Assembly (NCBI GenBank): GCA_947627765.1
Contig: CANQXA010000010.1
Location: forward strand, 1 to 53,064
Direction: 5' to 3'
From: an uncultured Clostridia bacterium
GTDB lineage: Bacteria > Bacillota > Clostridia > Christensenellales > Borkfalkiaceae
Length of the DNA stretch: 53,064 nt
Shown: positions 26,218 through 34,502 of the stretch, piece by piece
Layout: the number at the start of each line of letters is the position of its first letter
Position numbering within the stretch: position 1 is the first letter of the stretch
Notes under the pieces: model-generated
The model's database searches: none
Seen by the model: only the letters and a program-made list of their open reading frames with translations
What the model was told of the DNA's origin: nothing
Position numbers and translations under genes: made by a program

Positions 26218-26535
26218 ATGGACATTTTGGAACGGATCGACGGTTTAAGACGGGAGCGGGGGTGGTCGGTCAACAACCTCGCCATGGAAGCCATGCTGAC
26301 GCAGTCTACGCTCAACAACCTCTACACGCGGAGATCGGAGCCCAAAATCTCGACCCTGCGTGCCATTTGCGCCGCTTTCGGGATCACCCTCTCGGAGTTC
26401 TTTGCCCCCGAAACAAGGCAGATCCCGCCCGAAGAAGAGGCCCTTCTTTCCATGGTCTCCGCCCTGCCCGCCGACAAAAAACGCGCCCTCCTCACCCTGC
26501 TTTCGGGGCCCGCGTTGGGGGAGGTCTCCCCCTGA
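26218..26535 (+). CDS. XRE-family transcriptional regulator
   Basis: This 105-residue protein has an N-terminal helix-turn-helix (residues ~5-60: RIDGLRRERGWSVNNLAMEAMLTQSTLNNLY... TLRAICAAFGITLSEFF) followed by a short helical tail. CAGGAGAACGAA precedes ATG. It is a single-domain Cro/C1-type regulator. It diverges from the zinc-ribbon gene at 25258 and might control it. Confidence 0.9.
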   Translation: MDILERIDGLRRERGWSVNNLAMEAMLTQSTLNNLYTRRSEPKISTLRAICAAFGITLSEFFAPETRQIPPEEEALLSMVSALPADKKRALLTLLSGPALGEVSP

Positions 26536-26652
26536 CTTTATAAAATTCCTTAATTTTTGTAAATTCTTTTGTGAAATTCGTTCATTTTGAGCACAATGTT
26601 GAAAAATTAACAAAATTTTTTTAAGATTTCGTAAAAAATATGGAAAATTTGC

Positions 26653-26681
26653 TTGCAATTATTTCAAATGTGTGTTAGAAT
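26653..26681 (+). promoter_or_regulatory. Promoter of the DeoR-type regulator
   Basis: TTGCAA, 17-bp spacer, TAGAAT (26676-26681), within an AT-rich stretch (26540-26690) that holds nothing else. Confidence 0.65.
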
Positions 26682-26701
26682 TTTACAAAGGAGTGATTCA
26701 T

Positions 26702-27460
26702 ATGAAACGTGACCGTGTAGAAGAAATTGCAGAGCTCCTCGATAAACGCGGGAAGCTCACCTTGGAACAGCTCGACGATTACTTCCCCCATGTCTCTCAA
26801 ATGACGCTTCGGCGCGATCTCTTCCAGCTCGAACAGGAGGGCAGGATCATCCGCGTGCGCGGCGGCGCAATGTCGGTAAAGGAGGTCCAAAAGGTCTCGG
26901 GCGAGCCCTATACCAAAAAGACCGCCATCCACACCGACGAAAAGATCAAGATCGCACAGAAGGCTTCCCGCCTCATCGATGAAAATACTTCGCTCTTCAT
27001 CGACGGCGGCACGACTTCAATGTACCTCGCAAAGGAGATCCCGGACATCAACGTCCACATCTTCACCAACGGGCTTGCCGTCGCCATCGAGCTCGCGCAG
27101 AAGAAAAACATCCACCTCACGGTGCTCGGCGGGCAAGTTTTGAAAGACAATCTCTCGACGGCTTCCCCCGTCGCGAAGGCGTATTTCGACAATACCAACT
27201 TCGAGCTCGCCATCGTCTCGGCTTCGGCGTTCACGCCCGAAAACGGCTTCTCCTGCGCCTCGCAGGTGGAGGCGGATCTTTTGAAGATCACGAGAAAGAA
27301 GGCGAAGGCGATGTACATGATGCTCGATAGCTCCAAGATCGGCAAGATCATGCCCTACACGTTCGCGCGGCTCGAAGACATCGACGTGCTCATCACGGAC
27401 GACAGTTTCCCCGCCGACCTCAAAGAAAAATTCACCCAGCGCAACATCGTCGTCATGTGA
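26702..27460 (+). CDS. DeoR/GlpR-family transcriptional regulator
   Basis: This 252-residue protein has an N-terminal winged HTH (RVEEIAELLDKRGKLTLEQLDDYFP... SQMTLRRDLFQLEQEGRIIRVRGGA) and a C-terminal sugar-phosphate sensor domain (DENTSLFIDGGTTSMYLAKEI, VLGGQVLKDNLSTASPVA). These proteins repress sugar-use operons and respond to phosphosugars. Start: AAGGAGTGATTCAT-ATG; a start 10 codons upstream lacks a ribosome site. No sugar genes adjoin it, so the target is unknown. Confidence 0.93.
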   Translation: MKRDRVEEIAELLDKRGKLTLEQLDDYFPHVSQMTLRRDLFQLEQEGRIIRVRGGAMSVKEVQKVSGEPYTKKTAIHTDEKIKIAQKASRLIDENTSLFIDGGTTSMYLAKEIPDINVHIFTNGLAVAIELAQKKNIHLTVLGGQVLKDNLSTASPVAKAYFDNTNFELAIVSASAFTPENGFSCASQVEADLLKITRKKAKAMYMMLDSSKIGKIMPYTFARLEDIDVLITDDSFPADLKEKFTQRNIVVM

Positions 27461-27484
27461 CAGCAAAAAATCCGTAAAAATTAC

Positions 27485-27512
27485 GCCCGCGTTTCAAAAC
27501 GCGGGCGTTTTC
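27485..27512 (+). terminator. Terminator of the DeoR-type regulator gene
   Basis: GCCCGCGTTT, CAA loop, AACGCGGGC, then GTTTTCGTTTTC. Confidence 0.85.
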
Positions 27513-27535
27513 GTTTTCTTTGGGGCGAAGAGGGG

Positions 27536-28552
27536 TCACTCTGCCTGTTCTTTGCCCGTGCGTTTGAGATCGATCACGATGAGGACAAACATGGCGATCC
27601 CGAAGATGAGCATCACGACGGGCTCCGCGAGCACTTTGGAGCTCATACTCATCGCGACCGCGGCGAGGGCGATCGTGAGGATCGTGTGAATGAGACCTGA
27701 GAAGACGGTGCGCGCCGCATTTTTCTTGGGCGCGGCGGTGGGATCCGCGAGCTGTTTGACGCACTTCACCATTCTCATGGCGCAGAGAATGTAGAAGATC
27801 ATCATGAAGACGATCGAGAAGAGACCCAAAACACTATAAAACGAATCTGTCCCGACTATGACATTGTAATACGACCCAAAGCCCCATTTTCCGCCTTTGC
27901 CGATGAGCGGGCAGGACATGAGGGCGGCGATGATCACGGTGCAGACGAACGTCGCCGCTCTTAAAATGTAGTGGACGAGGGTGTTCTTATCGGTGAAGAA
28001 ACCGAACCCTGTATCGAGATACCGAAGGACGATCATCGCGGCGATCCCCAATGCGCCGAGGACGATCCCCACGATGACGAGGGTATCGAGGGTGTACTTC
28101 GCCGTGTTGGTGACGCTTGCGGCAAGCGTGGCGGCCTTCCCGCAGACGAACGCGAAATAGGCGCCGCAAGCGTTGCCGAATCCCTTACTGCAATCCCCCG
28201 CCTTCACGCCGCGGGAGAGGCGGACGACGCCGATGATGAACATGACGAACGAGAAGATCAGAACGACCAAGGTGGAAGCAAGCCCCACAACGGTCCTGAA
28301 AAGGGTTTCGCCCATATTGGCTATTTCCGTCGAATGTATAATGAAATACCAATCCGACCCGAGCTTGAAATTGACGAAGTCGGCAGGGGTGATGTGGCGG
28401 CCGTTGCTGCCGATGATCCCGCCGAGGCCCGTGAAGAGAAGGGAGAGCATGATGACGACGATCCCGATGATCCCCCCGATGAGCGACATCTTCTTGTTCT
28501 TGCCTTGCGGCTGTGCGCCGCCTTCGTTCAAAGCGGCTTGGTTGTTTTCCAT
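27536..28552 (-). CDS. Polytopic membrane protein of unknown function
   Basis: This 338-residue protein has a short Gln/Asn-rich N-terminus without cysteines, then about eight hydrophobic helices (IGGIIGIVVIMLSLLFTGLGG, VVGLASTLVVLIFSFVMFIIGVV, YTLDTLVIVGIVLGALGIAAMIVL and others). Layout and spacing resemble the membrane part of 22879 (short RLSRGVKAG loop like FFKGIKTG). ATG after GAGGAGAAAGTTT is chosen over an upstream TTG. It shares its promoter design with 22879. Confidence 0.8.
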   Translation of the reverse strand: MENNQAALNEGGAQPQGKNKKMSLIGGIIGIVVIMLSLLFTGLGGIIGSNGRHITPADFVNFKLGSDWYFIIHSTEIANMGETLFRTVVGLASTLVVLIFSFVMFIIGVVRLSRGVKAGDCSKGFGNACGAYFAFVCGKAATLAASVTNTAKYTLDTLVIVGIVLGALGIAAMIVLRYLDTGFGFFTDKNTLVHYILRAATFVCTVIIAALMSCPLIGKGGKWGFGSYYNVIVGTDSFYSVLGLFSIVFMMIFYILCAMRMVKCVKQLADPTAAPKKNAARTVFSGLIHTILTIALAAVAMSMSSKVLAEPVVMLIFGIAMFVLIVIDLKRTGKEQAE

Positions 28553-28604
28553 AAACTTTCTCCTCAATATAAATTTATTTCACGCAACCCTTGTGAAAGT
28601 TGGG

Positions 28605-28618
28605 TGATAATTGTATCA
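28605..28618. promoter_or_regulatory. Palindromic operator-like site, second copy
   Basis: TGATAATTGTATCA lies 2 bases downstream of the -10 box in transcription sense, the same place as 24058-24071. Flanking CTTGTGAAAG... is also conserved between the two promoters. Confidence 0.55.
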
Positions 28619-28620
28619 CA

Positions 28621-28648
28621 ATTATACCGCCCCCCCCCATGTTGTCAA
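28621..28648 (-). promoter_or_regulatory. Promoter with homopolymer spacer (C9/G9)
   Basis: Minus strand: TTGACA (28643-28648), 16-bp spacer including G9 (28630-28638), TATAAT (28621-28626). It is closely related to the promoter at 24074-24102. Confidence 0.85.
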
Positions 28649-28713
28649 GCGTTTGAACGGATTTATTTCGCGTTTTTTTGAAAGAATTCCGAGCCGTTTT
28701 TGGAAACGAAAAT

Positions 28714-28783
28714 GCGGCGCGCCCGCCGAAAAATTCGGCGGGCGCGCCGCATAATGAGACCCCCGCGGAGCTTGCCGCGGGGG
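28714..28783 (-). terminator. Tandem hairpins after the pyrophosphatase gene
   Basis: One 17-bp stem (28714-28730 with 28734-28750) and one 9-bp stem CCCCCGCGG / CCGCGGGGG (28760-28783). On the minus strand the longer hairpin is followed by ATTTTCGTTT. They act after the gene ending at 28852. Confidence 0.75.
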
Positions 28784-28851
28784 AGCATTTGAAGCGTTTC
28801 GTGAGGGCGTCTTTCGGACATACCCCCTTCGTTTTTTGTCTTACGTTGAAA

Positions 28852-31080
28852 TCAAGCGAAGTGGACGCCGCACGCGGAGAGCAGGTTCCAATGGCTGAAT
28901 ACGACGACGCAGACGAGGGAAATGGTCGACATGATCTTGATGAGAATGTCGAGGGAGGGGCCGACGGTGTCCTTCAACGGGTCGCCGACGGTATCGCCGA
29001 CGACGGCGGCGTCGTGCACGGCGTCGTAGCCCTCTTCGCCCTTCTTCACGCCCTCGACGCCGCCCGATTCGATGTACTTCTTGGCGTTATCCCACGCGCC
29101 GCCCGCGTTGCCCGTATAGATCGCGAGCATGATCGCCGAGAGCGTCGCGCCGATCAAAATTCCGCCCACGAAGCCCGCGCCGAACAGGAATCCGCACACC
29201 ACGGGAATGGCGATCGCGACGACGGAGGGGACGATCATCTGCTTCAAGGCGCCCTGCGAGGAGATCGTGACGCACTTCGTCGAATCGGGATCCTCTTCGC
29301 CCGTCAAGATCTTCGGGTTCTCGCGGAACTGTCTGCGGACCTCTTCGACCATCTTCCTCGCCGCCTTGGCGACGGCGTTGATGAGCATTCCCGAGAACAG
29401 GAAGGGGATCGCCGCACCCAAGATCGCGCCGACTATGATGTCGCCGCGGATGATGTTCAAAAGAAGATTGGCGCCGTCCTGCAAGAATCCTTCGCCTGCG
29501 GCGTATAAGTAGCTCGACATCATGGACATGGTAGCGAGCGCCGCGCTCCCGATCGCAAATCCCTTGCCGATCGCGGCGGTCGTATTGCCGACGGAATCGA
29601 GCTTATCGGTGATCTCGCGCACGTCTTCGTCGAGCATACTCATCTCGGCGATGCCGCCCGCGTTGTCCGAAATAGGGCCGTAGGTATCGACGGAGACGGT
29701 CGCCGCGACGAAGGAGAGCATCCCCATCGCGCCGCAGCCGACGCCGAACATCCCGCCGATCGCAAAGCTCGCAAAGATCGCAACGCCCAAGATGACCACG
29801 GGGAGCATGGTGGAGATCATACCCGTCGCCATGCCCTGTGTAATGGTCAGCGCCGCGCCCTCCTTGCTCGCCTCGGAGATGCGCCGCGTGGGTTTATAGT
29901 CGTAACTCGTGTAATACTCGGAGACGATGCCGATGAGAATGCCCGCCACGATGCCGATCGCCGCGCACACCCAAGGGGTAACGGGCCCGATCGAGAGCTT
30001 CGCCGCCTTCAAGACTTCCGCCGTCTCCCCCTTGAAGAGGAAGATGGATAAAAGACATCCGCCGACCAGCGTCACGCCCGCGGAGATCCACGTCGCGAGA
30101 TTGAGTTCCATGTGCGGGTTGTTGGAAAGTTTGGGTTTCAGAAGGGGATAGGAGATGCCGATCACGCACCCGATGAGCCCGATGCCCGCAAAGATGAGCG
30201 GGAAGAGCACCATCTTCTGCAAGATCGAAGGCGTCAGCGTGCCCGCCGCGCTGTGGACAAAGAGCTCGATGGCGAGGATGACCGTCGCCATGATCGACCC
30301 GATGTAGCTCTCCAAAAGGTCGGCGCCCAGCCCCGCGACGTCGCCCACGTTGTCGCCCACGTTGTCTGCAATGGTCGCGGGGTTGCGGGGGTCGTCCTCG
30401 GGAATGTGCGCTTCCGTCTTCCCGACGAGATCGGCACCCATGTCCGCGGCCTTGGTGTAGATGCCGCCGCCCACGCGGTTGAAGAGGGCGATGATGGAAC
30501 AGCCGAGCGCGTAACCCGAGAGGATGATGGAGAGGTTGTACCACTGTTTGGTGATGGGATTCTGATGTTCGACGACGATCTCCGCAAGGTTTGCGCCGCC
30601 GACGTTGATCATGCCGCCGCCCCACGCGAAACAGCAGTAGACGATGACCGCGCCGAGCAGGGCAAAGCCCGCCACGCAAAGACCCATTACCGAACCGCCG
30701 CGGAAGGCGACTTTGAGCGTCTTGCCGATGTTGCGGCTCTCGTTGGCGGCGTTGGTGACGCGCACGTTGGCGTAGGTTGCGATCTTCATGCCGACGAAGC
30801 CCGCCGTTGCGGACATCACCGCGCCGATGATGAAGGCGACGCCCGCCTCCCACGCGATGAAGAGCCCTAAGACGAGGGCAACGCAAGCCGCGATGATCGC
30901 AACGATCTTGTACTCGTAGAAGATGAAGGCGTTCGCGCCCTCACGGATCTTCCCCGCGATGTACTGCATCCGCTCATTCCCCTCTTTGAGCTTCTTCGTG
31001 AGGTAGAAATTGAGCGCCGCATACCCGAGCCCGAGCACCGCTGCGAACATCACGATGATCATGAGTAGGTTGAGGTTCAT
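28852..31080 (-). CDS. hppA: Membrane-bound ion-pumping pyrophosphatase
   Basis: This 742-residue, ~16-helix pump hydrolyses PPi and moves H+ or Na+ out of the cell. Catalytic motifs: GGGIYTKAADMGADLVGK, DDPRNPATIADNVGDNVGD and the late DTVGDPLKDTVGPSLD. GNTTAAIGKG carries Ala where K+-independent enzymes have Lys, so it should be K+-dependent. Whether Na+ or H+ is pumped cannot be decided here. The start follows AAGGAGCGAAAT. A palindrome (31092-31105) in the leader hints at regulation. Confidence 0.96.
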   Translation of the reverse strand: MNLNLLMIIVMFAAVLGLGYAALNFYLTKKLKEGNERMQYIAGKIREGANAFIFYEYKIVAIIAACVALVLGLFIAWEAGVAFIIGAVMSATAGFVGMKIATYANVRVTNAANESRNIGKTLKVAFRGGSVMGLCVAGFALLGAVIVYCCFAWGGGMINVGGANLAEIVVEHQNPITKQWYNLSIILSGYALGCSIIALFNRVGGGIYTKAADMGADLVGKTEAHIPEDDPRNPATIADNVGDNVGDVAGLGADLLESYIGSIMATVILAIELFVHSAAGTLTPSILQKMVLFPLIFAGIGLIGCVIGISYPLLKPKLSNNPHMELNLATWISAGVTLVGGCLLSIFLFKGETAEVLKAAKLSIGPVTPWVCAAIGIVAGILIGIVSEYYTSYDYKPTRRISEASKEGAALTITQGMATGMISTMLPVVILGVAIFASFAIGGMFGVGCGAMGMLSFVAATVSVDTYGPISDNAGGIAEMSMLDEDVREITDKLDSVGNTTAAIGKGFAIGSAALATMSMMSSYLYAAGEGFLQDGANLLLNIIRGDIIVGAILGAAIPFLFSGMLINAVAKAARKMVEEVRRQFRENPKILTGEEDPDSTKCVTISSQGALKQMIVPSVVAIAIPVVCGFLFGAGFVGGILIGATLSAIMLAIYTGNAGGAWDNAKKYIESGGVEGVKKGEEGYDAVHDAAVVGDTVGDPLKDTVGPSLDILIKIMSTISLVCVVVFSHWNLLSACGVHFA

Positions 31081-31091
31081 ATTTCGCTCCT

Positions 31092-31105
31092 TGATAACGT
31101 TATCA
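31092..31105. promoter_or_regulatory. Perfect 14-bp palindrome in the hppA leader
   Basis: TGATAACGTTATCA has the same half-sites as 24058-24071 with a different centre. It lies 6 bases downstream of the -10 box and just before the ribosome site. Confidence 0.5.
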
Positions 31106-31111
31106 TAGCAT

Positions 31112-31140
31112 ATTATACCACGCGCGCGCGGTTTTGTCCA
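31112..31140 (-). promoter_or_regulatory. hppA promoter
   Basis: Minus strand: TGGACA (31135-31140), 17-bp spacer containing CGCGCGCGCG, TATAAT (31112-31117). Confidence 0.75.
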
Positions 31141-31194
31141 TTTTTAGAAGCATTTTTTCGGATTCTTTTGCCAAAGCCGCCGGGGACGCGAAGA

Positions 31195-31350
31195 AACGCC
31201 CACCCCCCTACCCCCCTCCAATGGAGGGGGCGAGAGAGTGTACCCATAGGAGGGGGCGGTTGATGTACCCCCTCCGCCGACATACCCCCTCCGTGGGGAG
31301 AGCATTTACCTTACCCCCTCCGTGGGAGGGGGACTAAGGTGGTGGGGCGG
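31195..31350. repeat. Intergenic repeat mosaic between pckG and hppA
   Basis: CCCACCCCCCTACCCCCCTC with CAATGGAGGGGGCGAGAGAG, then three CCCCCTCCGTGGG-type units. They are inverted relative to 11.95-12.05 kb and share modules with 24.45 kb. No gene is present. Confidence 0.8.
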
Positions 31351-31380
31351 CGAACGCGCTGGGGGCAGAACGGAAAAGAA

Positions 31381-31403
31381 AAACCGCGCTACGGCGCGGT
31401 TTT
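31381..31403. terminator. Terminator downstream of pckG
   Basis: AAACCGCGC, loop TACG, GCGCGGTTT with T/A runs on both sides. It can stop minus-strand transcripts from pckG after the degenerate repeats. Confidence 0.7.
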
Positions 31404-31404
31404 T

Positions 31405-31545
31405 TTCAAACAGTCTTCGCGGATCCGCTTCAACCAATCTTCACAATTTCGCTTGGATCAGTCCTCACAGTTTCGCTTTAATAATCTTCGCGTATTCGCT
31501 TTAACCGATCCTTGCGGTTCTTTGATCAGTTCTCGCAGTTGGCTT
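31405..31545. repeat. Decaying tandem copies of the pckG 3' end
   Basis: On the minus strand the last ~24 bases of pckG (encoding LKANCEN-stop) recur about five times downstream in imperfect form, e.g. TTAAAGCGAAACTGTGAGGA and TCCAAGCGAAATTGTGAAGA, at ~24-30-bp spacing. Confidence 0.65.
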
Positions 31546-33292
31546 TGAGCGTTTCGAGGCTCTCGCGGAGCTCCTTGGGAAGACGGTCCCCAAACTGCTC
31601 GTAGTAACCCGCGATCTCGTCCGCTTCCTTGCTCCAACGCGCCTTGTCTACATAGAGAATGCTCTCGAGGGTGGCGCGGGAGAGATCGAGCCCTTCGAGG
31701 TCGATGTCCTTCGCGTAAGGGACGTACCCGATCGCAGTCTCCTGCGCGTCCACCGCGTTCTGGCAACGCTTCAAGATCCACTCCAAAACGCGCATATTGT
31801 CGCCGAAACCGGGCCACAGGAACTCGCCGTTTTCGTCCTGACGGAACCAGTTGACGTTGAAGATCTTGGGCGGATTCTTGATCTTTTTGCCCATTTCGAT
31901 CCAATGCCCGAAGTAATCCGCCATATGATACCCTGCAAAGGGCTTCATCGCCATGGGATCGTGACGGAGCACGCCCACTGCGCCCGTCGCGGCCGCCGTC
32001 GTCTCCGAGCTCATGATCGAGCCGACGAATACGCCGTGGTTCCAATCGCGGGACTGGTAGACGAGCGGGGTCGTCGTCGCCCGTCTGCCGCCGAAGATGA
32101 TCGCGTCGAGGGGCACGCCCTGTTTGGAATCGAACTCGGGGGAGAGGCAGGGGCAATTCACGGCGGGAGCGGTGAATCTCGAATTGGGATGGGCGGCCTT
32201 CACGCCGCTTGCGGGCGTCCACGGGTTGCCGAGCCAATCGATGAGATGATCGGGCGCGGGTTTCGTGAGCCCTTCCCACCAAACCGTGTTGTCCTCGGGA
32301 TTGATGGCGACGTTGGTGAAGATGGTGCCCTTCCTCGTCGCGGCGAGGGCGTTAGGATTGCTCTTTTCGTTGGTGCCGGGCGCGACGCCGAAGAAGCCGT
32401 TCTCGGGGTTGACCGCCCAGAGTCTGCCGTCTTCGCCCACGCGGATCCACGCGATGTCGTCGCCCACGCATTCCACTTTATAGCCCTTTTCGAGGTAGTG
32501 TTTGGGAGGGATGAGCATGGCGAGGTTGGTCTTCCCGCAGGCGGACGGGAAGGCGGCGGCGACATAGTGCTTTTCGCCGTTCGGATAAGTCACGCCGAGG
32601 ATGAGCATATGCTCCGCCATCCAACCCTCTTTCTTGCCGAGGTAGGAAGCGATCCTGAGCGCGAAGCACTTCTTGCCGAGCAGGACGTTGCCGCCGTATG
32701 CCGAGTTGACGGAGATGATGGTATCGTCCTCGGGGAAGTGCATGATGTAGCGCTTCTCGGGATCGACGTCGCACTTGCAGTGGAAGCCCTTGATGAAATC
32801 CCCGTCCTCGCCGAGCTGACGGTAGCATTCGGTGCCGACGCGGGTCATGATCGCCATGTTGAGGACGACGTAGATGGAGTCGGTGACTTCCACGCCGATC
32901 TTGGAGAAGGGGGACCCGATCACGCCCATCGAATAGGGGATCACGTACATGGTACGCCCCTTCATCTTCCCGCGGGCGATCTCGCCGCACAGTTTATACG
33001 CCTTTTCGGGGTCCATCCAATAGTTGATGGGGCCGGCGTCTTCCTCTTTCTTGCAACAGATGAACGTGCGGTCTTCGACGCGCGCCACGTCGTTTTGCGC
33101 GGTGCGGTGATAGTAGCAGCCGGGGAGTTTTTCCTGGTTGAGTTCGATCATCTCGCCCGTTTTTACGCCTTCCGCGCGGAGGGCGGCGAGCTGTTCTTCG
33201 CTGCCGTCGATCCAGACGATCTGATCGGGTTGGGCGAGCGCGGCGCTCTTTTCGACGAATTCGAGAACTTTCCGGTTGGTGGTGAGAGCCAT
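31526..33292 (-). CDS. pckG: Phosphoenolpyruvate carboxykinase (GTP)
   Basis: This 588-residue enzyme interconverts oxaloacetate + GTP with PEP + CO2 + GDP. The PEPCK P-loop is AFPSACGKTNLAM, followed by VGDDIAWIRV. GRTMYVIPYSMG, NSAYGGNVLLGKKC and the GTP-class FGGRRATTTPLVYQ identify the GTP rather than ATP family. The start follows TAGGAGGTAACAAATAAAA. In anaerobes it often works toward oxaloacetate, consistent with PPi-linked energy metabolism next door (hppA). Its 3' end has been tandemly duplicated. Confidence 0.96.
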   Translation of the reverse strand: MALTTNRKVLEFVEKSAALAQPDQIVWIDGSEEQLAALRAEGVKTGEMIELNQEKLPGCYYHRTAQNDVARVEDRTFICCKKEEDAGPINYWMDPEKAYKLCGEIARGKMKGRTMYVIPYSMGVIGSPFSKIGVEVTDSIYVVLNMAIMTRVGTECYRQLGEDGDFIKGFHCKCDVDPEKRYIMHFPEDDTIISVNSAYGGNVLLGKKCFALRIASYLGKKEGWMAEHMLILGVTYPNGEKHYVAAAFPSACGKTNLAMLIPPKHYLEKGYKVECVGDDIAWIRVGEDGRLWAVNPENGFFGVAPGTNEKSNPNALAATRKGTIFTNVAINPEDNTVWWEGLTKPAPDHLIDWLGNPWTPASGVKAAHPNSRFTAPAVNCPCLSPEFDSKQGVPLDAIIFGGRRATTTPLVYQSRDWNHGVFVGSIMSSETTAAATGAVGVLRHDPMAMKPFAGYHMADYFGHWIEMGKKIKNPPKIFNVNWFRQDENGEFLWPGFGDNMRVLEWILKRCQNAVDAQETAIGYVPYAKDIDLEGLDLSRATLESILYVDKARWSKEADEIAGYYEQFGDRLPKELRESLETLKANCEN

Positions 33293-33352
33293 TTTTATTT
33301 GTTACCTCCTATTTTTCACCGAGTGTGGGACGGCAAAATACCGTCCTATGTT

Positions 33353-33381
33353 ATTATACCACGCTTTGCCGCGATTGTAAA
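33353..33381 (-). promoter_or_regulatory. pckG promoter
   Basis: Minus strand: TTTACA (33376-33381), 17-bp spacer, TATAAT (33353-33358). The leader has a GGACGG/CCGTCC hairpin. Confidence 0.75.
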
Positions 33382-33386
33382 CAAAA

Positions 33387-33409
33387 TCCGTGCGATTTTT
33401 CGCACGGAC
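33387..33409 (-). terminator. Terminator of the 33495 gene
   Basis: Minus strand: TCCGTGCG, loop, CGCACGGA followed by TTTTGTTT. It abuts the pckG -35 region. Confidence 0.7.
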
Positions 33410-33494
33410 CGTACGGGCGGCTTCCCCCAAACCCTCTCCGCTCTCTTCCGCATTTAGAAAAGACAGGCGGAAATTTTCTTCGAAAAGACGGACG

Positions 33495-34436
33495 TTACAG
33501 ATCCGCCACGGTGACGTATTCTCCCGTATCCGCGGATTGAAAGACAACGTAGAGCCCTACCATGTCCGAGAACGGGGTCGTCGGAACGAAACAAGCGTGC
33601 GGTTTCATCTCTTCGGGAAGACCCTCTTCCGCCGCGACGCAGAGGTATTTCGGCTTGCCGCTCTCGTAAATTACGCCGAGAAGGACGCCGTCCGCCTTCA
33701 CCCATTCGGAAGCGGGGAAGACGCCGAGGAGCCGTTCGTCTTTTTCGAATTTGCGGAAGGCCTCTTCGAGCTTTTGTCGGACGGAGCGGTAGTATGTAAG
33801 GCTTCCTGCCCCAAAGAGGAAGGGATGGGCCGCATCCTCCCTTGCGTCCTTTTCCTCCGCCGCATTGCCGCCGCCCGCAGTTTCATCATCTCCATCACCT
33901 TGATAGTAGTCGGCTTCGGCGATCGCCTCGTCGTCGTACGCCCCCTCCTCGCGAAAGGGTTCCTCCGCGGGCTCCTCCTCGGGCAGGGGCGGCATGGGCG
34001 CGCGGGGGACGTTGTTGGGCGAAAAGGTGGGAAGCTCGGTGGGAGGAAGGGGGACGGCAGGGCGGCTCTTCCCCGAAAAGGCGGCAAGAAGCGTGTGATA
34101 ATCGGCCTCGGCGAGCCCGCAGCTCCCGAACGCGACCGCTTCCGCTTCCCCCTTCAAAAAGACCAAGAGGGCGGCGAATCCGTCTTTGAGGGAGGGCGCC
34201 TTGGGGATCCTTAACGACGAACTCCCTTTCAGTTCGACGACAAAGATCTCTCCGCCGACGGAGAGGGCGAGCGCGTACCGCCCCTCCCGCACGGGCGCCA
34301 CGCCCAAGAGCCGCGGCATGACCGTAAGTTCCTCCCCCAACCGCTCGACGTACACCGCTCCCGAGAGGGCGCCGCCGTCCGCGGAAAATCCCTTCTTCAC
34401 CTGTTTCAAGACGCAGACCCGTTTTTCAAATCCCAT
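33495..34436 (-). CDS. Hypothetical protein with acidic linker
   Basis: This 313-residue protein has an N-terminal domain (~1-125) starting MGFEKRVCVLKQVKKGFSADGG. A Pro- and Glu/Asp-rich linker (~130-200) follows. The C-terminal domain (~205-313) has LTYYRSVRQKLEEAFRKFEKDERLLGVFPASEWVKAD. No signal peptide. I do not recognise the family. AAGGAGTTTTTTT precedes the ATG. One GGACATGGTA copy falls in the last 25 codons (33558-33567). Confidence 0.75.
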   Translation of the reverse strand: MGFEKRVCVLKQVKKGFSADGGALSGAVYVERLGEELTVMPRLLGVAPVREGRYALALSVGGEIFVVELKGSSSLRIPKAPSLKDGFAALLVFLKGEAEAVAFGSCGLAEADYHTLLAAFSGKSRPAVPLPPTELPTFSPNNVPRAPMPPLPEEEPAEEPFREEGAYDDEAIAEADYYQGDGDDETAGGGNAAEEKDAREDAAHPFLFGAGSLTYYRSVRQKLEEAFRKFEKDERLLGVFPASEWVKADGVLLGVIYESGKPKYLCVAAEEGLPEEMKPHACFVPTTPFSDMVGLYVVFQSADTGEYVTVADL

Positions 34437-34502
34437 AAAAAAACTCCTTGTCTCCACAGTATAGCGGGATCCAAGGAGAGAAATTTGCCGAACGGCGGCA
34501 AG

